From Dyadobacter sp. 50-39 (GTDB lineage: Bacteria > Bacteroidota > Bacteroidia > Cytophagales > Spirosomataceae), in NCBI GenBank assembly GCA_001898145.1, contig MKSR01000029.1:682001-746000 (forward strand): DNA of 64,000 bases. The letters run 5' to 3'. The notes beneath the pieces are model-generated. The model saw nothing but the letters and a program-made list of their open reading frames with translations, had not been told where the DNA came from and made no database searches. Of this stretch, positions 16,664 to 25,803 are shown in pieces (positions within the stretch are counted from its first letter, which is position 1; every line of letters starts with the position of its first letter). The position numbers were made by a program, and so were the translations under genes.

Positions 16664-18016
16664 ATGATTGACGATTTAAAAATAGGGAAGTCTTTGCAAG
16701 AGCAAACACCGGGCCACAGCGACCAGCTCCGTTCGCTGTCGGAAGTTCACTCCTCGATTGCCGTGCCGGAGGGAGCCGGTTTCTGGAAAAAAATGGCGGC
16801 ATTCACCGGTCCGGGCCTGATGGTGGCCGTTGGCTACATCGATCCGGGCAACTGGGCTACCGATATCGAAGGCGGGTCGCGGTTCGGCTATACGCTGCTG
16901 TCGGTGATCCTGATCTCGAACCTCTTTGCCATGCTCTTGCAGCATTTGTCGCTAAAACTCGGCATTGCATCCGGCCGTGACCTTGCCCAGGCCTGCCGCG
17001 ATTACTATTCCCGCCCCGTATCTTTTGTGCTTTGGCTGCTCTCCGAAATCGCCATCGCCGCTACCGACCTCGCCGAAGTGATCGGCTCCGCCATCGCGCT
17101 CAATCTTCTTTTTGGCCTCCCGCTACCGGTGGGTGTACTGTTCACGGCATTCGACGTGCTCATTGTTTTGTATTTCCAACAAAAAGGATTCCGCATTATA
17201 GAAAGCATTGTGGCGGGGCTTATGGGCATCATCCTTCTGAGCTTTATTTATGAAATGATCGTTTCGCAGCCTTCGCTGGCGGGTATCACCGGCGGCCTGT
17301 TGCCCAAAAAGGAAATTGTGACCGATCCGGGCATGCTCTACATTGCCATCGGGATCCTGGGGGCCACCGTCATGCCGCACAATCTGTACCTGCATTCCAG
17401 CATCGTCCAGACCCGCAACTTCAAAAAGGACGAAGAAGGCAAACGCACCGCCATCCGCTTCGCTACCATCGACTCCACCGTTTCGCTGGCGCTGGCATTC
17501 TTCATCAACGGCTCCATCCTCATCCTGGCCGCCTCGGCATTCCACGCCAACGGCCATTTTGAAATAGCCGACATTACCGATGCCTATCACCTGCTCGACC
17601 CGGTACTCGGCGTTAGTTTGGCGGGTATATTCTTCGCGCTTGCCTTGCTTGCCTCCGGCCAGAGTTCGACGCTCACCGGCACACTCGCAGGGCAGATCGT
17701 GATGGAAGGTTTCCTCGACATTCGCCTGAAACCGTGGGTGCGCCGGCTGCTGACGCGCGGGATCGCCATCATTCCGGCCCTGGTCGTCTCCTACCTCTAC
17801 GGCGAACGCGGCACCGCAGAGCTGCTCGTGCTTAGCCAGGTGATTTTGTCGCTGCAACTGAGCTTTGCCGTGGTACCGCTGGTATTTTTCACCTCGAACA
17901 GCAAAATCATGGGGCGCTTTGCGAACTCGCGGCCGCTGACGGCCATCAGCTGGGTTATCGCGCTGATTATTATCGGGTTGAATGGCTACCTGCTATTCAA
18001 CACTTTCACCGCATAG
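16664..18016 (+). CDS. mntH: Nramp-family manganese/divalent metal transporter
   Basis: A 450-residue inner-membrane Nramp transporter with eleven predicted helices. It imports Mn2+ (and other divalent metals) with protons. The helix 1 metal-binding motif DPGN is at 60-63 and the helix 6 motif MPHN at 237-240, both intact. The divergent MntR-like regulator and the palindrome between them indicate repression when the metal is plentiful. The first 40 residues are a hydrophilic cytoplasmic tail. kup follows on the same strand after 87 bases, but a shared function is not evident. Confidence 0.95.
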   Translation: MIDDLKIGKSLQEQTPGHSDQLRSLSEVHSSIAVPEGAGFWKKMAAFTGPGLMVAVGYIDPGNWATDIEGGSRFGYTLLSVILISNLFAMLLQHLSLKLGIASGRDLAQACRDYYSRPVSFVLWLLSEIAIAATDLAEVIGSAIALNLLFGLPLPVGVLFTAFDVLIVLYFQQKGFRIIESIVAGLMGIILLSFIYEMIVSQPSLAGITGGLLPKKEIVTDPGMLYIAIGILGATVMPHNLYLHSSIVQTRNFKKDEEGKRTAIRFATIDSTVSLALAFFINGSILILAASAFHANGHFEIADITDAYHLLDPVLGVSLAGIFFALALLASGQSSTLTGTLAGQIVMEGFLDIRLKPWVRRLLTRGIAIIPALVVSYLYGERGTAELLVLSQVILSLQLSFAVVPLVFFTSNSKIMGRFANSRPLTAISWVIALIIIGLNGYLLFNTFTA

Positions 18017-18103
18017 TGTCGCATTGACAAATTAAATTTGTATGCCGTAATATCTTCTTTGCAAGCCGTTTCCTAACTTTCGCCGGTTTTCACAAAAAGG
18101 TGG

Positions 18104-20050
18104 ATGGAATCAAAACACAAAGTTGACAAGGTAACGGCCGCCGGGCTTCTGGTGGCGTTCGGCATTATATACGGCGATATCGGTACTTCGCCCCTTTATG
18201 TAATGCAGGCCATTATCATGAATGAGCCCATCACCGAAGAGATCATCTACGGGGCGATTTCCTGTATTTTCTGGACGCTTACGCTTCAAACCACCGTTAA
18301 ATACGTAATCCTCATCCTCCGGGCCGATAACCGCGGCGAGGGGGGGATTTTCGCGCTTTATGCACTCGTACGCAAGCACGCAAAGTGGCTCACAGTGCCT
18401 GCGGTGATCGGCGGAAGTACATTGCTCGCCGACGGGGTCATTACGCCGCCTATTTCGGTATCGTCGGCCGTGGAAGGTTTGCAGCTTATGTACCCAAACA
18501 TCCAGACAGTGCCGATCGTCATCGCGATCCTGACGATGATATTTGTCATCCAGGCATTCGGTACCAAAGTCGTAGGACGCGCGTTCGGGCCGCTCATGGT
18601 GACGTGGTTCGTAATGCTCGGTGTGCTGGGCCTGAACCAGATCAAAGACCATCCCGAAATCCTGAAAGCGCTCAATCCGATCTACGGGTATGACCTGCTG
18701 ACCAAACATCCGGGCGGTTTCTGGATGCTCGGCGCGGTATTCCTTTGTACCACGGGCGCCGAAGCGCTGTATTCGGATCTCGGCCACTGCGGGCGTGAGA
18801 ACATCCGGATCAGCTGGATATTTGTTAAAATATGCCTGATACTCAATTATTTTGGCCAGGGCGCATGGCTGATCACCGAAATGGGCAACCTGCTCGATGC
18901 GCGCAAGCCGTTCTATGAAATCATGCCCGAATGGTGGCTCCTGCCCGGAGTGGTAATTGCGACATTAGCAGCCATTATTGCCAGCCAGGCCGTGATTACG
19001 GGCTCATTCACGCTCATTTCAGAGGCGATCCGCCTCAATTTCTGGCCCAAAGTGCGCCTCATTTACCCGAGCGACCAGAAAGGCCAGCTCTATGTGCCAA
19101 GTATCAACTGGCTCCTCTGGCTCGGCTGCTGTGGTGTGGTATTGTTTTTCCAAAAATCGTCGAACATGGAAGCTGCGTACGGCTTAGCCATCACGCTCAC
19201 GATGATCATGACCACGATCCTGTTTTCCTATTATTTGTATGTCAAACGGGTAAACCTCTGGATTGTGATCGTGTTCATGCTGCTCTACCTGTTTATAGAA
19301 GGCATGTTCCTGGGTGCCAACCTGCTGAAATTCATGCATGGGGGTTGGTTCACGATCATGGTAGGCACGCTGGTGGCGGGGCTGATGGCGGTATGGCTCA
19401 AAGCATTCTACATCAAGCTGCGGCTTACCGAATACACCAAACTGGAAAAATACCTGCCTGCATTGCACGAACTGAGCCGCGATATCAGTATTCCTAAATA
19501 CACGACCCACCTCGTTTTCATGACCAATGCGTCCCGCGCCACGGAAATCGAAACGAAAGTCATCTACTCCATTTTCCAGAAACGGCCGAAACGTGCAGAT
19601 GTGTACTGGTTTATCCACGTCGACATTACGGATGATCCTTATACGATGGAATACAAGGTATTGTCCGACGAAGACAACCACGACAATGTGATCAAAATCA
19701 ACTTCCGGCTCGGTTTCCGGGTGGATCAGCGGATCAATATGTTCTTCCGCAAGGTCGTCGAGGACATGGTTTTGAACAAAGAGGTTGACATCACCAGCCG
19801 CTACGAATCGCTGAGCAAGCAGAACATTACCGGTGATTTCCGTTTTGTGGTACTGGAAAGGTTCCTTTCCTTCGAAAACGACCTGCCATTCTTTGAACAA
19901 CTCGTCATGAAAACCTATTTCTTCGTGAAAGATTTCACCACGCCGGAAGACAAGTGGTTCGGCCTTGATAGCAGTTCCGTGAAAATCGAAAAAGTACCGC
20001 TTATAATCCGACCGGTAGAGAATGTAAAACTGAGGCGGGTGTTCAGCTAA
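18104..20050 (+). CDS. kup: Kup-type potassium transporter
   Basis: A 648-residue member of the KUP/HAK/KT family. About twelve membrane helices fill residues 8-440, and a cytoplasmic C-terminal domain follows (about 450-648). The signature GIIYGDIGTSPLYV lies at 20-33, where the Gly-Asp pair is essential for potassium coupling. The family imports K+ with protons. Length is normal. The C-terminal segment DVYWFIHVDITDDPYTMEY is the typical soluble domain of bacterial Kup proteins. Confidence 0.95.
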   Translation: MESKHKVDKVTAAGLLVAFGIIYGDIGTSPLYVMQAIIMNEPITEEIIYGAISCIFWTLTLQTTVKYVILILRADNRGEGGIFALYALVRKHAKWLTVPAVIGGSTLLADGVITPPISVSSAVEGLQLMYPNIQTVPIVIAILTMIFVIQAFGTKVVGRAFGPLMVTWFVMLGVLGLNQIKDHPEILKALNPIYGYDLLTKHPGGFWMLGAVFLCTTGAEALYSDLGHCGRENIRISWIFVKICLILNYFGQGAWLITEMGNLLDARKPFYEIMPEWWLLPGVVIATLAAIIASQAVITGSFTLISEAIRLNFWPKVRLIYPSDQKGQLYVPSINWLLWLGCCGVVLFFQKSSNMEAAYGLAITLTMIMTTILFSYYLYVKRVNLWIVIVFMLLYLFIEGMFLGANLLKFMHGGWFTIMVGTLVAGLMAVWLKAFYIKLRLTEYTKLEKYLPALHELSRDISIPKYTTHLVFMTNASRATEIETKVIYSIFQKRPKRADVYWFIHVDITDDPYTMEYKVLSDEDNHDNVIKINFRLGFRVDQRINMFFRKVVEDMVLNKEVDITSRYESLSKQNITGDFRFVVLERFLSFENDLPFFEQLVMKTYFFVKDFTTPEDKWFGLDSSSVKIEKVPLIIRPVENVKLRRVFS

Positions 20051-20120
20051 GAAATAAAAACCTTTTACTTTTTCATATATTTACAAAAATGCCAATTTAA
20101 TATAGAATGACCTACATTAG

Positions 20121-20138
20121 ATTGACATTTTTGTCAAT
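20121..20138. promoter_or_regulatory. Palindrome before the AAA-14 ATPase gene
   Basis: ATTGACA (20121-20127) and TGTCAAT (20132-20138) form a perfect 7-base inverted repeat with a 4-base centre, ending two bases before the start codon. It could be a repressor site or a small hairpin covering the ribosome site. No regulator is identified. Confidence 0.4.
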
Positions 20139-20140
20139 AT

Positions 20141-21598
20141 ATGACCAAAAAACCAAAACTTCCTCCCATATCCGAAGAGCTGGTTCTAAACCGGCTTCGG
20201 TTTGAAAATCCCTGGTGGATTTCAGGCAACATCGATCCTGAATATCACGAAATGCAGCCCCGGCTGTACTTCGACCTGCTACACCAACTGGTGAGCGAAA
20301 CTAGTGTTAAGAGGGCAGTTGTACTAATGGGTCCCAGAAGGGTCGGCAAAACAGTGATGATGCACCATAACGTTCAGAAATTATTGGACGATGGTGTTGA
20401 CCCTAAGAAGATCGCATTCATCAGCATTGACAACCCCATCTATCTATATATGGGACTGGAACAACTGTTTTCGCTCGTGCGGAAGGCCGTAGCAGAAGAC
20501 AGCCTCCATGGATGGTATTTGTTCTTTGACGAGATCCAATATCTTAAAGACTGGGAAGTCCATTTGAAGGTGATGGTGGACAGTTACCCTCACACCAAGA
20601 TCATCGTTTCGGGCTCGGCTGCGGCTGCGCTGCGACTCAAAAGCAATGAAAGCGGTGCAGGCCGTTTCACCGAGTTCATGCTGCCCCCTTTGACATTTCA
20701 TGAGTACATTCAGTTGAAGAAGCTCAATCATCTCATCCGACCTTCCTCCATTGCCTGGAACGGCAACGTCAACAAGTTCTTCACCAGCAGCCATCTAACC
20801 GAAGTAAACAGGCATTTTATCGACTACATCAATTTTGGTGGTTATCCTGAGGTCATTTTTTCGGAAACTATTCAGGCGAATCCCGGCCGGTACATTAAAA
20901 GCGACATTGTCGACAAAGTACTGCTGCGCGACCTGCCCAGCCTTTACGGTATACAGGACGTACAGGAGCTGAATGCGTTTTTTACGACGCTCGCCTATTA
21001 CAGCGGCAATGAAGTGTCGCTGGACGTTCTTTCCAAAAGCAGTGGTATCGACAAAAATCTTTTAAAAAAATACCTGGAATATCTGGAAGCCACCTTTCTG
21101 GTACGGGTTATCCACCGGGTAGACGATACCGCAAAAAAATTCCAGCGTGCCAATTTCTACAAAGTTTTCCTCACCAATCCCTCCCTGCGCAGCGCATTGT
21201 TCGCACCCCTGGAAGCTACCGACGATTCGTTTGGAAGTATGGTCGAAACCGCCATTTTCTCACAATGGATACACCGCTACTGGTTTACGCCTTGGTATGC
21301 GCGCTGGACTGTCGGCAAAACCCAGGGTGAAGTGGATATGGTTGGTTTAGACAATAAGTCGCTGAAACCTGCCTGGGCTGTGGAAGTGAAATGGAGTAAC
21401 AGATATTACGAGAGACCCCAAGAACTGAAAAGTCTACTGCAATTCTGTGAAAAGAACAATCTGAAATCCGCGCTCGTGACAACGATCGATAAAGAAGGGA
21501 CGATCGAAAAAAATGGCATTGTGCTCAACTTCGTCCCTTCCTCTATCTATGCGTATGTAGTGGGTGTAAACACACTTGAAATACGGGGAAAACTGTAA
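20141..21598 (+). CDS. AAA-14 ATPase with DUF4143 domain
   Basis: A 485-residue protein of the AAA_14/DUF4143 family. Walker A is GPRRVGKT at 64-71 and Walker B is the FFDEIQ motif near 128. A winged-helix region follows (about 290-340). The C-terminal DUF4143 part includes GEVDMVG and, about 15 residues later, VEVKW, resembling a PD-(D/E)xK nuclease core. Members are common accessory genes in bacteria and archaea; the function is unknown. It ends exactly where the convergent phosphoribosyltransferase ends (adjacent stop codons). Its nearest fixed neighbours, kup and the pyrR-like gene, offer no functional hint. Confidence 0.88.
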   Translation: MTKKPKLPPISEELVLNRLRFENPWWISGNIDPEYHEMQPRLYFDLLHQLVSETSVKRAVVLMGPRRVGKTVMMHHNVQKLLDDGVDPKKIAFISIDNPIYLYMGLEQLFSLVRKAVAEDSLHGWYLFFDEIQYLKDWEVHLKVMVDSYPHTKIIVSGSAAAALRLKSNESGAGRFTEFMLPPLTFHEYIQLKKLNHLIRPSSIAWNGNVNKFFTSSHLTEVNRHFIDYINFGGYPEVIFSETIQANPGRYIKSDIVDKVLLRDLPSLYGIQDVQELNAFFTTLAYYSGNEVSLDVLSKSSGIDKNLLKKYLEYLEATFLVRVIHRVDDTAKKFQRANFYKVFLTNPSLRSALFAPLEATDDSFGSMVETAIFSQWIHRYWFTPWYARWTVGKTQGEVDMVGLDNKSLKPAWAVEVKWSNRYYERPQELKSLLQFCEKNNLKSALVTTIDKEGTIEKNGIVLNFVPSSIYAYVVGVNTLEIRGKL

Positions 21599-22117
21599 TT
21601 ATTTCAAATACACCCCCTCTTCCTCAGCCCTGCTCAGCACCACTTCCACGTGCTCGGTGAGCGTTGTACTGAGCGAATATCCCACATAGTCGGCGTGTAT
21701 GGGGAATTTGTGGTGGCTACGGTCGACGATTACGGCTACCTGCACCTTTTTCATGGGGACTTTCAGGAATGGTTCGAGCGCGAATGCGAGCGTGCGGCCG
21801 GTGTTGAGTACATCGTCCGCCACGATCACTACCTGGTTTTCGACATTCAGTTCGCGATCGAACAGGATCGGGCTTTGCTGGTGTATATGCTTGTCAAAAC
21901 GCAGCTCGATCAGCTGCACGTCGAGCGGGGATATGCCCGTGAGCTCGGCAGCGAGCCTTTGGGCGAATGCAAAACCTTCACCGGCAATTCCGGCTACGAT
22001 AATGCCCTTTTCTTCAAAATTCTGTTCGTATATCTCAAAAGCGATCCGGCGTATTTTCTGGCCGGTCTGGTGGGCACTCAAAATCTGACGCCTCGATACC
22101 GTGCTGTTCTCGGTCAT
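21599..22117 (-). CDS. PyrR-like phosphoribosyltransferase
   Basis: A 172-residue type I phosphoribosyltransferase. VVIVADDVLNTGRT near 95-108 is the PRPP-binding loop. VIVDRSHHKFPIHADYVGYSL near the C-terminus closely resembles PyrR, the bifunctional pyr attenuation protein/uracil phosphoribosyltransferase. No pyrimidine synthesis gene is nearby and the flanking DNA shows no obvious pyr attenuator. It could be a stand-alone uracil salvage enzyme or a regulator acting at a distance. The family is clear; the exact role is not. Confidence 0.82.
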   Translation of the reverse strand: MTENSTVSRRQILSAHQTGQKIRRIAFEIYEQNFEEKGIIVAGIAGEGFAFAQRLAAELTGISPLDVQLIELRFDKHIHQQSPILFDRELNVENQVVIVADDVLNTGRTLAFALEPFLKVPMKKVQVAVIVDRSHHKFPIHADYVGYSLSTTLTEHVEVVLSRAEEEGVYLK

Positions 22118-22177
22118 TGCGGGTATTGGTAAGTTAAAATCTTAGCAGCGGTAAAAATAGCAAACCATCATGCCACT

Positions 22178-22882
22178 TCATAGCGCCGCGAAATTCTTTA
22201 ACCAATTCGCAAAAGTGAGCTCATGCAGCGGCAATTCCAGGCTGACGATGCCCATTTCTACCTTTGCCTGGCCAATCCGGTCGGTCCTGATCTCCATCAA
22301 AGCCTTTTCATAAGGCTTGGGAAATTCGGGATGCGCTTGTATACCCACCATATTGTCACCAACCTGGAACATCCCGATCGGGCAATCCTGGGTTTCGGCC
22401 AGGAGCTTACTGCCTGGCGGCAGCGTCATCACCTGATCCTGGCACATCATCAGCAGATTGAATGATTGCCGGGCCGGCACCATCCACTCTTCCTGGCCCA
22501 CTACCTGGAAGTTATGCACGCCCACGCACCAACCCACGGCCGATTTCTCCACTTTTCCACCCAGCGCTTCGGCCAGCATCTGATGCCCGAAGCAAATGCC
22601 CAGGTATTTCTTGCCGGAAATCCGGATTTCCTTTACAAATTCTTTCAACCGCGCAATCCACGGCTCATCGTCATAAACCGAAAACTTGGAGCCGGTACAA
22701 ACGTAGATCTCGCATTCATCCGCCGAAGACGGGAAATGTCCGTTGCAGACATCGTAAAACGTAAATTCCCAGTCTGGTGCCACCTGTGCGAACAACGCCG
22801 GAAACATCTCACGATAATCTCCGGCGATGGGTAACAGTTCGTCCCGCACGTGATCGCATTCCAGCAATCCCACTTTTGTCAT
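22178..22882 (-). CDS. Class I glutamine amidotransferase-like hydrolase
   Basis: A 234-residue protein with the class I glutamine amidotransferase fold. The nucleophile is Cys97 in GICFGHQ, and AHPEF near 181-185 provides the His and Glu of the triad. It is the stand-alone type similar to the GMP synthase glutaminase domain. It lies last in an operon with a glutamine-synthetase-like ligase and an aldehyde dehydrogenase. By context it probably removes the gamma-glutamyl group at the end of an amine degradation pathway, like PuuD or IpuF. That role is inference from context; sequence alone says only amidotransferase/gamma-glutamyl hydrolase. Confidence 0.85.
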   Translation of the reverse strand: MTKVGLLECDHVRDELLPIAGDYREMFPALFAQVAPDWEFTFYDVCNGHFPSSADECEIYVCTGSKFSVYDDEPWIARLKEFVKEIRISGKKYLGICFGHQMLAEALGGKVEKSAVGWCVGVHNFQVVGQEEWMVPARQSFNLLMMCQDQVMTLPPGSKLLAETQDCPIGMFQVGDNMVGIQAHPEFPKPYEKALMEIRTDRIGQAKVEMGIVSLELPLHELTFANWLKNFAAL

Positions 22883-22890
22883 GTCAATAA

Positions 22891-23481
22891 TTACTTTTTA
22901 TCGAAAAGCTGATTCAAATCGATGGTAAAGTCAGGCAGGGTAACCGAGGTCAAAGTCTGGCCGATTGTGGATGGCTTCGTCCCAAAATACTTTCCAGCAT
23001 CATCCAAAAGATAAACAAAAACGACCTCATCGTTCGGTTCCACCAGCCAATACTCTTTCACGCCCGATTCTTCGTATACATCGAACTTGTTGTCCATTTC
23101 CTTTCTGGTATTACCCGGCGAAAGTATCTCTATAATCCAATCAGGCGCACCCAGGCAGCCTTTTTCATCTATTTTGCCGGGATCGCAAACCACACAAATA
23201 TCCGGCTGGACAACCGTGAGAATTTCCCTGTCGGATTGCACATCGAATCTCGGCAGCCGCACATCGAACGGGGCGGCAAAAACCTGGCAATCCCTGTTTT
23301 TAAGCAAATGCCATATTTCAGACGACAGTCGCATCGATATCTGTTGATGCCTCACAGCAGGTGCGGGAGGCATCTTAAAGATCTTGCCTTTGATTAATTC
23401 AAGGCGCTCTTCGAACTGCCATTTCAGGTAGTCCGCGTAGCTGTAAGTTCCGTTCAAGTCAAGTGTGTCTATACTTTCCAT
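22891..23481 (-). CDS. Uma2-family (DUF820) putative endonuclease
   Basis: A 196-residue Uma2/DUF820 protein with a PD-(D/E)xK nuclease fold. APDWIIEILSPGNTRKEMDNKFDVYEESGVKEYWLV (split about residues 120-155) contains the PDxxxEI...K pattern of the active site. The family is greatly expanded in cyanobacteria and Cytophagales, and its function is not settled. I chose the ATG at 23481; a TTG two codons earlier is also open. It sits inside an otherwise metabolic operon, eight bases before the amidotransferase gene, which suggests insertion of an accessory gene. Confidence 0.87.
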   Translation of the reverse strand: MESIDTLDLNGTYSYADYLKWQFEERLELIKGKIFKMPPAPAVRHQQISMRLSSEIWHLLKNRDCQVFAAPFDVRLPRFDVQSDREILTVVQPDICVVCDPGKIDEKGCLGAPDWIIEILSPGNTRKEMDNKFDVYEESGVKEYWLVEPNDEVVFVYLLDDAGKYFGTKPSTIGQTLTSVTLPDFTIDLNQLFDKK

Positions 23482-23527
23482 ATTCAAATTGCATGGTTTT
23501 GAATTAAAGATAACCGATTCAACCTGG

Positions 23528-24913
23528 TTACCCTATTTTCAAATGAAAAGACTTGGGCCGCGTCAATGCCTCGTAGCCTACCACCGATAGCGTGCAGCCC
23601 CGGCCGGAGTTCTTCACTCCCGTCCAGGCTAAGGCCGGATCCAGGTAGTCGCAGCGGTTCATGAACCAGGTACCTGTTTCCACCTGCTCGCCTATTTGCA
23701 ATGCCGCATCCACGTCCGAAGTCCAGATAGAAGCGGTCAGGCCATATTGGCTGTCATTCATCAGCCGGATGGCCTCTTCGTCACCCGAGACTGGCATAAT
23801 GCCTACCACCGGGGCGAAAGTTTCCTCTGTCATAATGTCCATGGAATGGTTCACGTTCACCAGCACCTGCGGCGCGAGGTATGGTGTACCCGACTGGTGT
23901 GCGGGAAATAATGATGGATCGATCAATGCATTGGCACCTTGCGCGATGGCATCGTCAATCTGCTTTTGGGCAAAACTGGCGGCCGATGTACGCACCATGG
24001 GGCCCAATGTAGTTTCCGGGTTGAGCGGATCGCCCAAAACATACGTTTTGGTCAGTTCTTCAAATCCTTTTACAAACTCGTCGTACACGTCCTGGTGCAC
24101 GTAAATACGCTCGATCCCGCAGCACGACTGGCCTGAATTGAAGAACGAGCCATCCACCAGGTTTTCAACCGCGTCGGCCAGGTTCGCGTCCGCACGAACG
24201 TATGCCGGGTCTTTCCCGCCCAATTCGAGGCCACCGACGATAAACCGCTCATTGATCGCTTTTTGAACGGCATGACCGCCTTCCACCGAACCGGTGAATG
24301 CCACATAGTCGACCCGGGCGTCGCCGATCACCTGTGCCACCTGGTCATGACTTAAATGCAGGTATTGGAATACACCCTGCGGCAAACCGGCATATTCAAA
24401 TGCGGCGGCATAACGCTCGGCACACAACGGCGTCTGCTGTGCATGCTTCAAAATCACCGCATTACCGGATAAAATAGCCGGTATCACCGAATTCACGGAA
24501 GTGAGATAGGGATAGTTCCACGGAGCCACCACAAACACCACACCCAGCGGCTCTCTTTTTACAAATCTTTTAAAACCCGGAATCTCGTCTACTTCCACAT
24601 CGGCCAGCGCTTTTTGCGCGACCGAAATCATGTAATTAGCACGTTCCTGAAAGCCGCGACGGATTTCGTTGGCCGTATAACGAACGGGCCGGCCCATTTG
24701 CCAGGTCAGTTCCAGGCCGATTTCATCCGCATGGTTCAGGAAATACTCCACTGCCTTCCGGCATATCGCCTCGCGCTCCGCAAGCGTGGTCTTTTTCCAT
24801 TCCTTTTGCGCTGCTACTGCCTTTTCCAAAGCAGCTTCCACAGCCTCGGCATTCGCCAATTCGCGCTCCACATACACGGAGCCATCGATCGGGCTTATCG
24901 TTTTTTGAATCAT
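23528..24913 (-). CDS. Aldehyde dehydrogenase
   Basis: A 461-residue NAD(P)-dependent aldehyde dehydrogenase. The catalytic general base is Glu230 in LELGGK, and the nucleophile is Cys264 in NSGQSC. The cofactor-binding stretch VVAPWNYP lies near 127-134. It is close to the succinate-semialdehyde/gamma-glutamyl-aminoaldehyde branch in length. It follows the glutamine-synthetase-like ligase and an SDR. It would oxidise an aldehyde, perhaps a gamma-glutamyl-aminoaldehyde, to the acid. The spacer before it holds a 40-base purine-only tract. Confidence 0.92.
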   Translation of the reverse strand: MIQKTISPIDGSVYVERELANAEAVEAALEKAVAAQKEWKKTTLAEREAICRKAVEYFLNHADEIGLELTWQMGRPVRYTANEIRRGFQERANYMISVAQKALADVEVDEIPGFKRFVKREPLGVVFVVAPWNYPYLTSVNSVIPAILSGNAVILKHAQQTPLCAERYAAAFEYAGLPQGVFQYLHLSHDQVAQVIGDARVDYVAFTGSVEGGHAVQKAINERFIVGGLELGGKDPAYVRADANLADAVENLVDGSFFNSGQSCCGIERIYVHQDVYDEFVKGFEELTKTYVLGDPLNPETTLGPMVRTSAASFAQKQIDDAIAQGANALIDPSLFPAHQSGTPYLAPQVLVNVNHSMDIMTEETFAPVVGIMPVSGDEEAIRLMNDSQYGLTASIWTSDVDAALQIGEQVETGTWFMNRCDYLDPALAWTGVKNSGRGCTLSVVGYEALTRPKSFHLKIG

Positions 24914-24918
24914 TTTTT

Positions 24919-24958
24919 GAAGGAAGAAAGGGAAGAGGGGAGGAAGAAGAGGAAGGGG
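24919..24958. repeat. 40-base homopurine tract
   Basis: A run of 40 consecutive purines lies in the spacer between the SDR and aldehyde dehydrogenase genes. On the coding strand the message would carry a pyrimidine-only leader ending just before the aldehyde dehydrogenase start. The tract is seen directly; a role in RNA structure or triplex formation is speculation. Confidence 0.7.
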
Positions 24959-24989
24959 TACACCCTCCTTCCGTTCCTCCCTGCTCCCA

Positions 24990-25763
24990 TTAAAGAGGTG
25001 TTACATAAGCAGAGGTAATGCCGCCGTCCACCAGGAAGTCGGTGCCGGTGACGAAAGATGATTCGTCAGATGCGAGGAACAACGCGGCGTAAGCCATTTC
25101 TTTGGCCTCCCCGAAGCGTCCCATCGGAATGTGTACCAGTCGTCGCTGTTTCTTTTCCTCGGTATTCAAGAACTTCATCAGCAACTCGGTGCGCAACGGG
25201 CCCGGGCACAATGCGTTCACGCGGATGTTCTCGCGGGCGTGTATAACCGCCAGCTCACGTGTAAGCGCCAGGACCGCGCCCTTGCTGGCCGTGTAAGCCA
25301 CCTGCGGCGTTGCTGCGCCCAAAATGGCGACAAAAGACGCCGTATTAATGATGGAGCCGCCGCCTGCGCGCTGCAATGCCGGTATACCATATTTGCAACC
25401 CAGGAAAACACCCTTCGCATTGATATTCATCGTCAGGTCCCAGATGGCTTCCTCCGTCGTCATCGCATTGTCATCGTCGCTATGCATGATGCCGGCATTG
25501 TTGAAAATGATATTCAGCTTGCCGAATTTCTCTTCGGTGAATGCCACAGCCGCTTCGCAGTCAGCCGCTTTCGATACATCCGAATGTAAAAAGTAAGCTT
25601 CCCCGCCGTCTTTCACGATCTCATCGACCGTTTCCTGACCAGCAGCGTCGTTCACATCGGTAACGACGATTTTAGCTCCTTCTTTTGCAAATAAAATAGC
25701 AGTTTCACGGCCGATTCCACCGCTTCCACCGGTAATAAGCGCGACTTTGTTTTCTAAGCGCAT
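24990..25763 (-). CDS. SDR-family oxidoreductase
   Basis: A classical short-chain dehydrogenase/reductase, 257 residues from the chosen ATG. The NAD-binding motif TGGSGGIG is near residue 11, NNAG near 88, and the catalytic YTASK near 155-160. SFVTGTDFLVDGGITSAYV is the typical C-terminus. I prefer the ATG at 25763 (MRLENKVALITGG) because it gives the family's usual length; the longer frame from 25817 overlaps the upstream ligase gene. It may oxidise an alcohol formed in the same pathway as the neighbouring ligase and aldehyde dehydrogenase. Confidence 0.9.
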   Translation of the reverse strand: MRLENKVALITGGSGGIGRETAILFAKEGAKIVVTDVNDAAGQETVDEIVKDGGEAYFLHSDVSKAADCEAAVAFTEEKFGKLNIIFNNAGIMHSDDDNAMTTEEAIWDLTMNINAKGVFLGCKYGIPALQRAGGGSIINTASFVAILGAATPQVAYTASKGAVLALTRELAVIHARENIRVNALCPGPLRTELLMKFLNTEEKKQRRLVHIPMGRFGEAKEMAYAALFLASDESSFVTGTDFLVDGGITSAYVTPL

Positions 25764-25803
25764 GGGGTTTGATTGGTTATGTTTTTTGGATAGTAATGAG
25801 TGA

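Noticed and set aside
17123-17857. 244-codon minus-strand frame inside mntH
   Set aside because: Reverse-frame shadow of a transporter with intact motifs; no start signal or domain.
22178-22882. Naming the amidotransferase PuuD
   Set aside because: The Cys-His-Glu layout is that of GMP-synthase-like glutaminases, not clearly the PuuD (C26) group; only the role by context was proposed.
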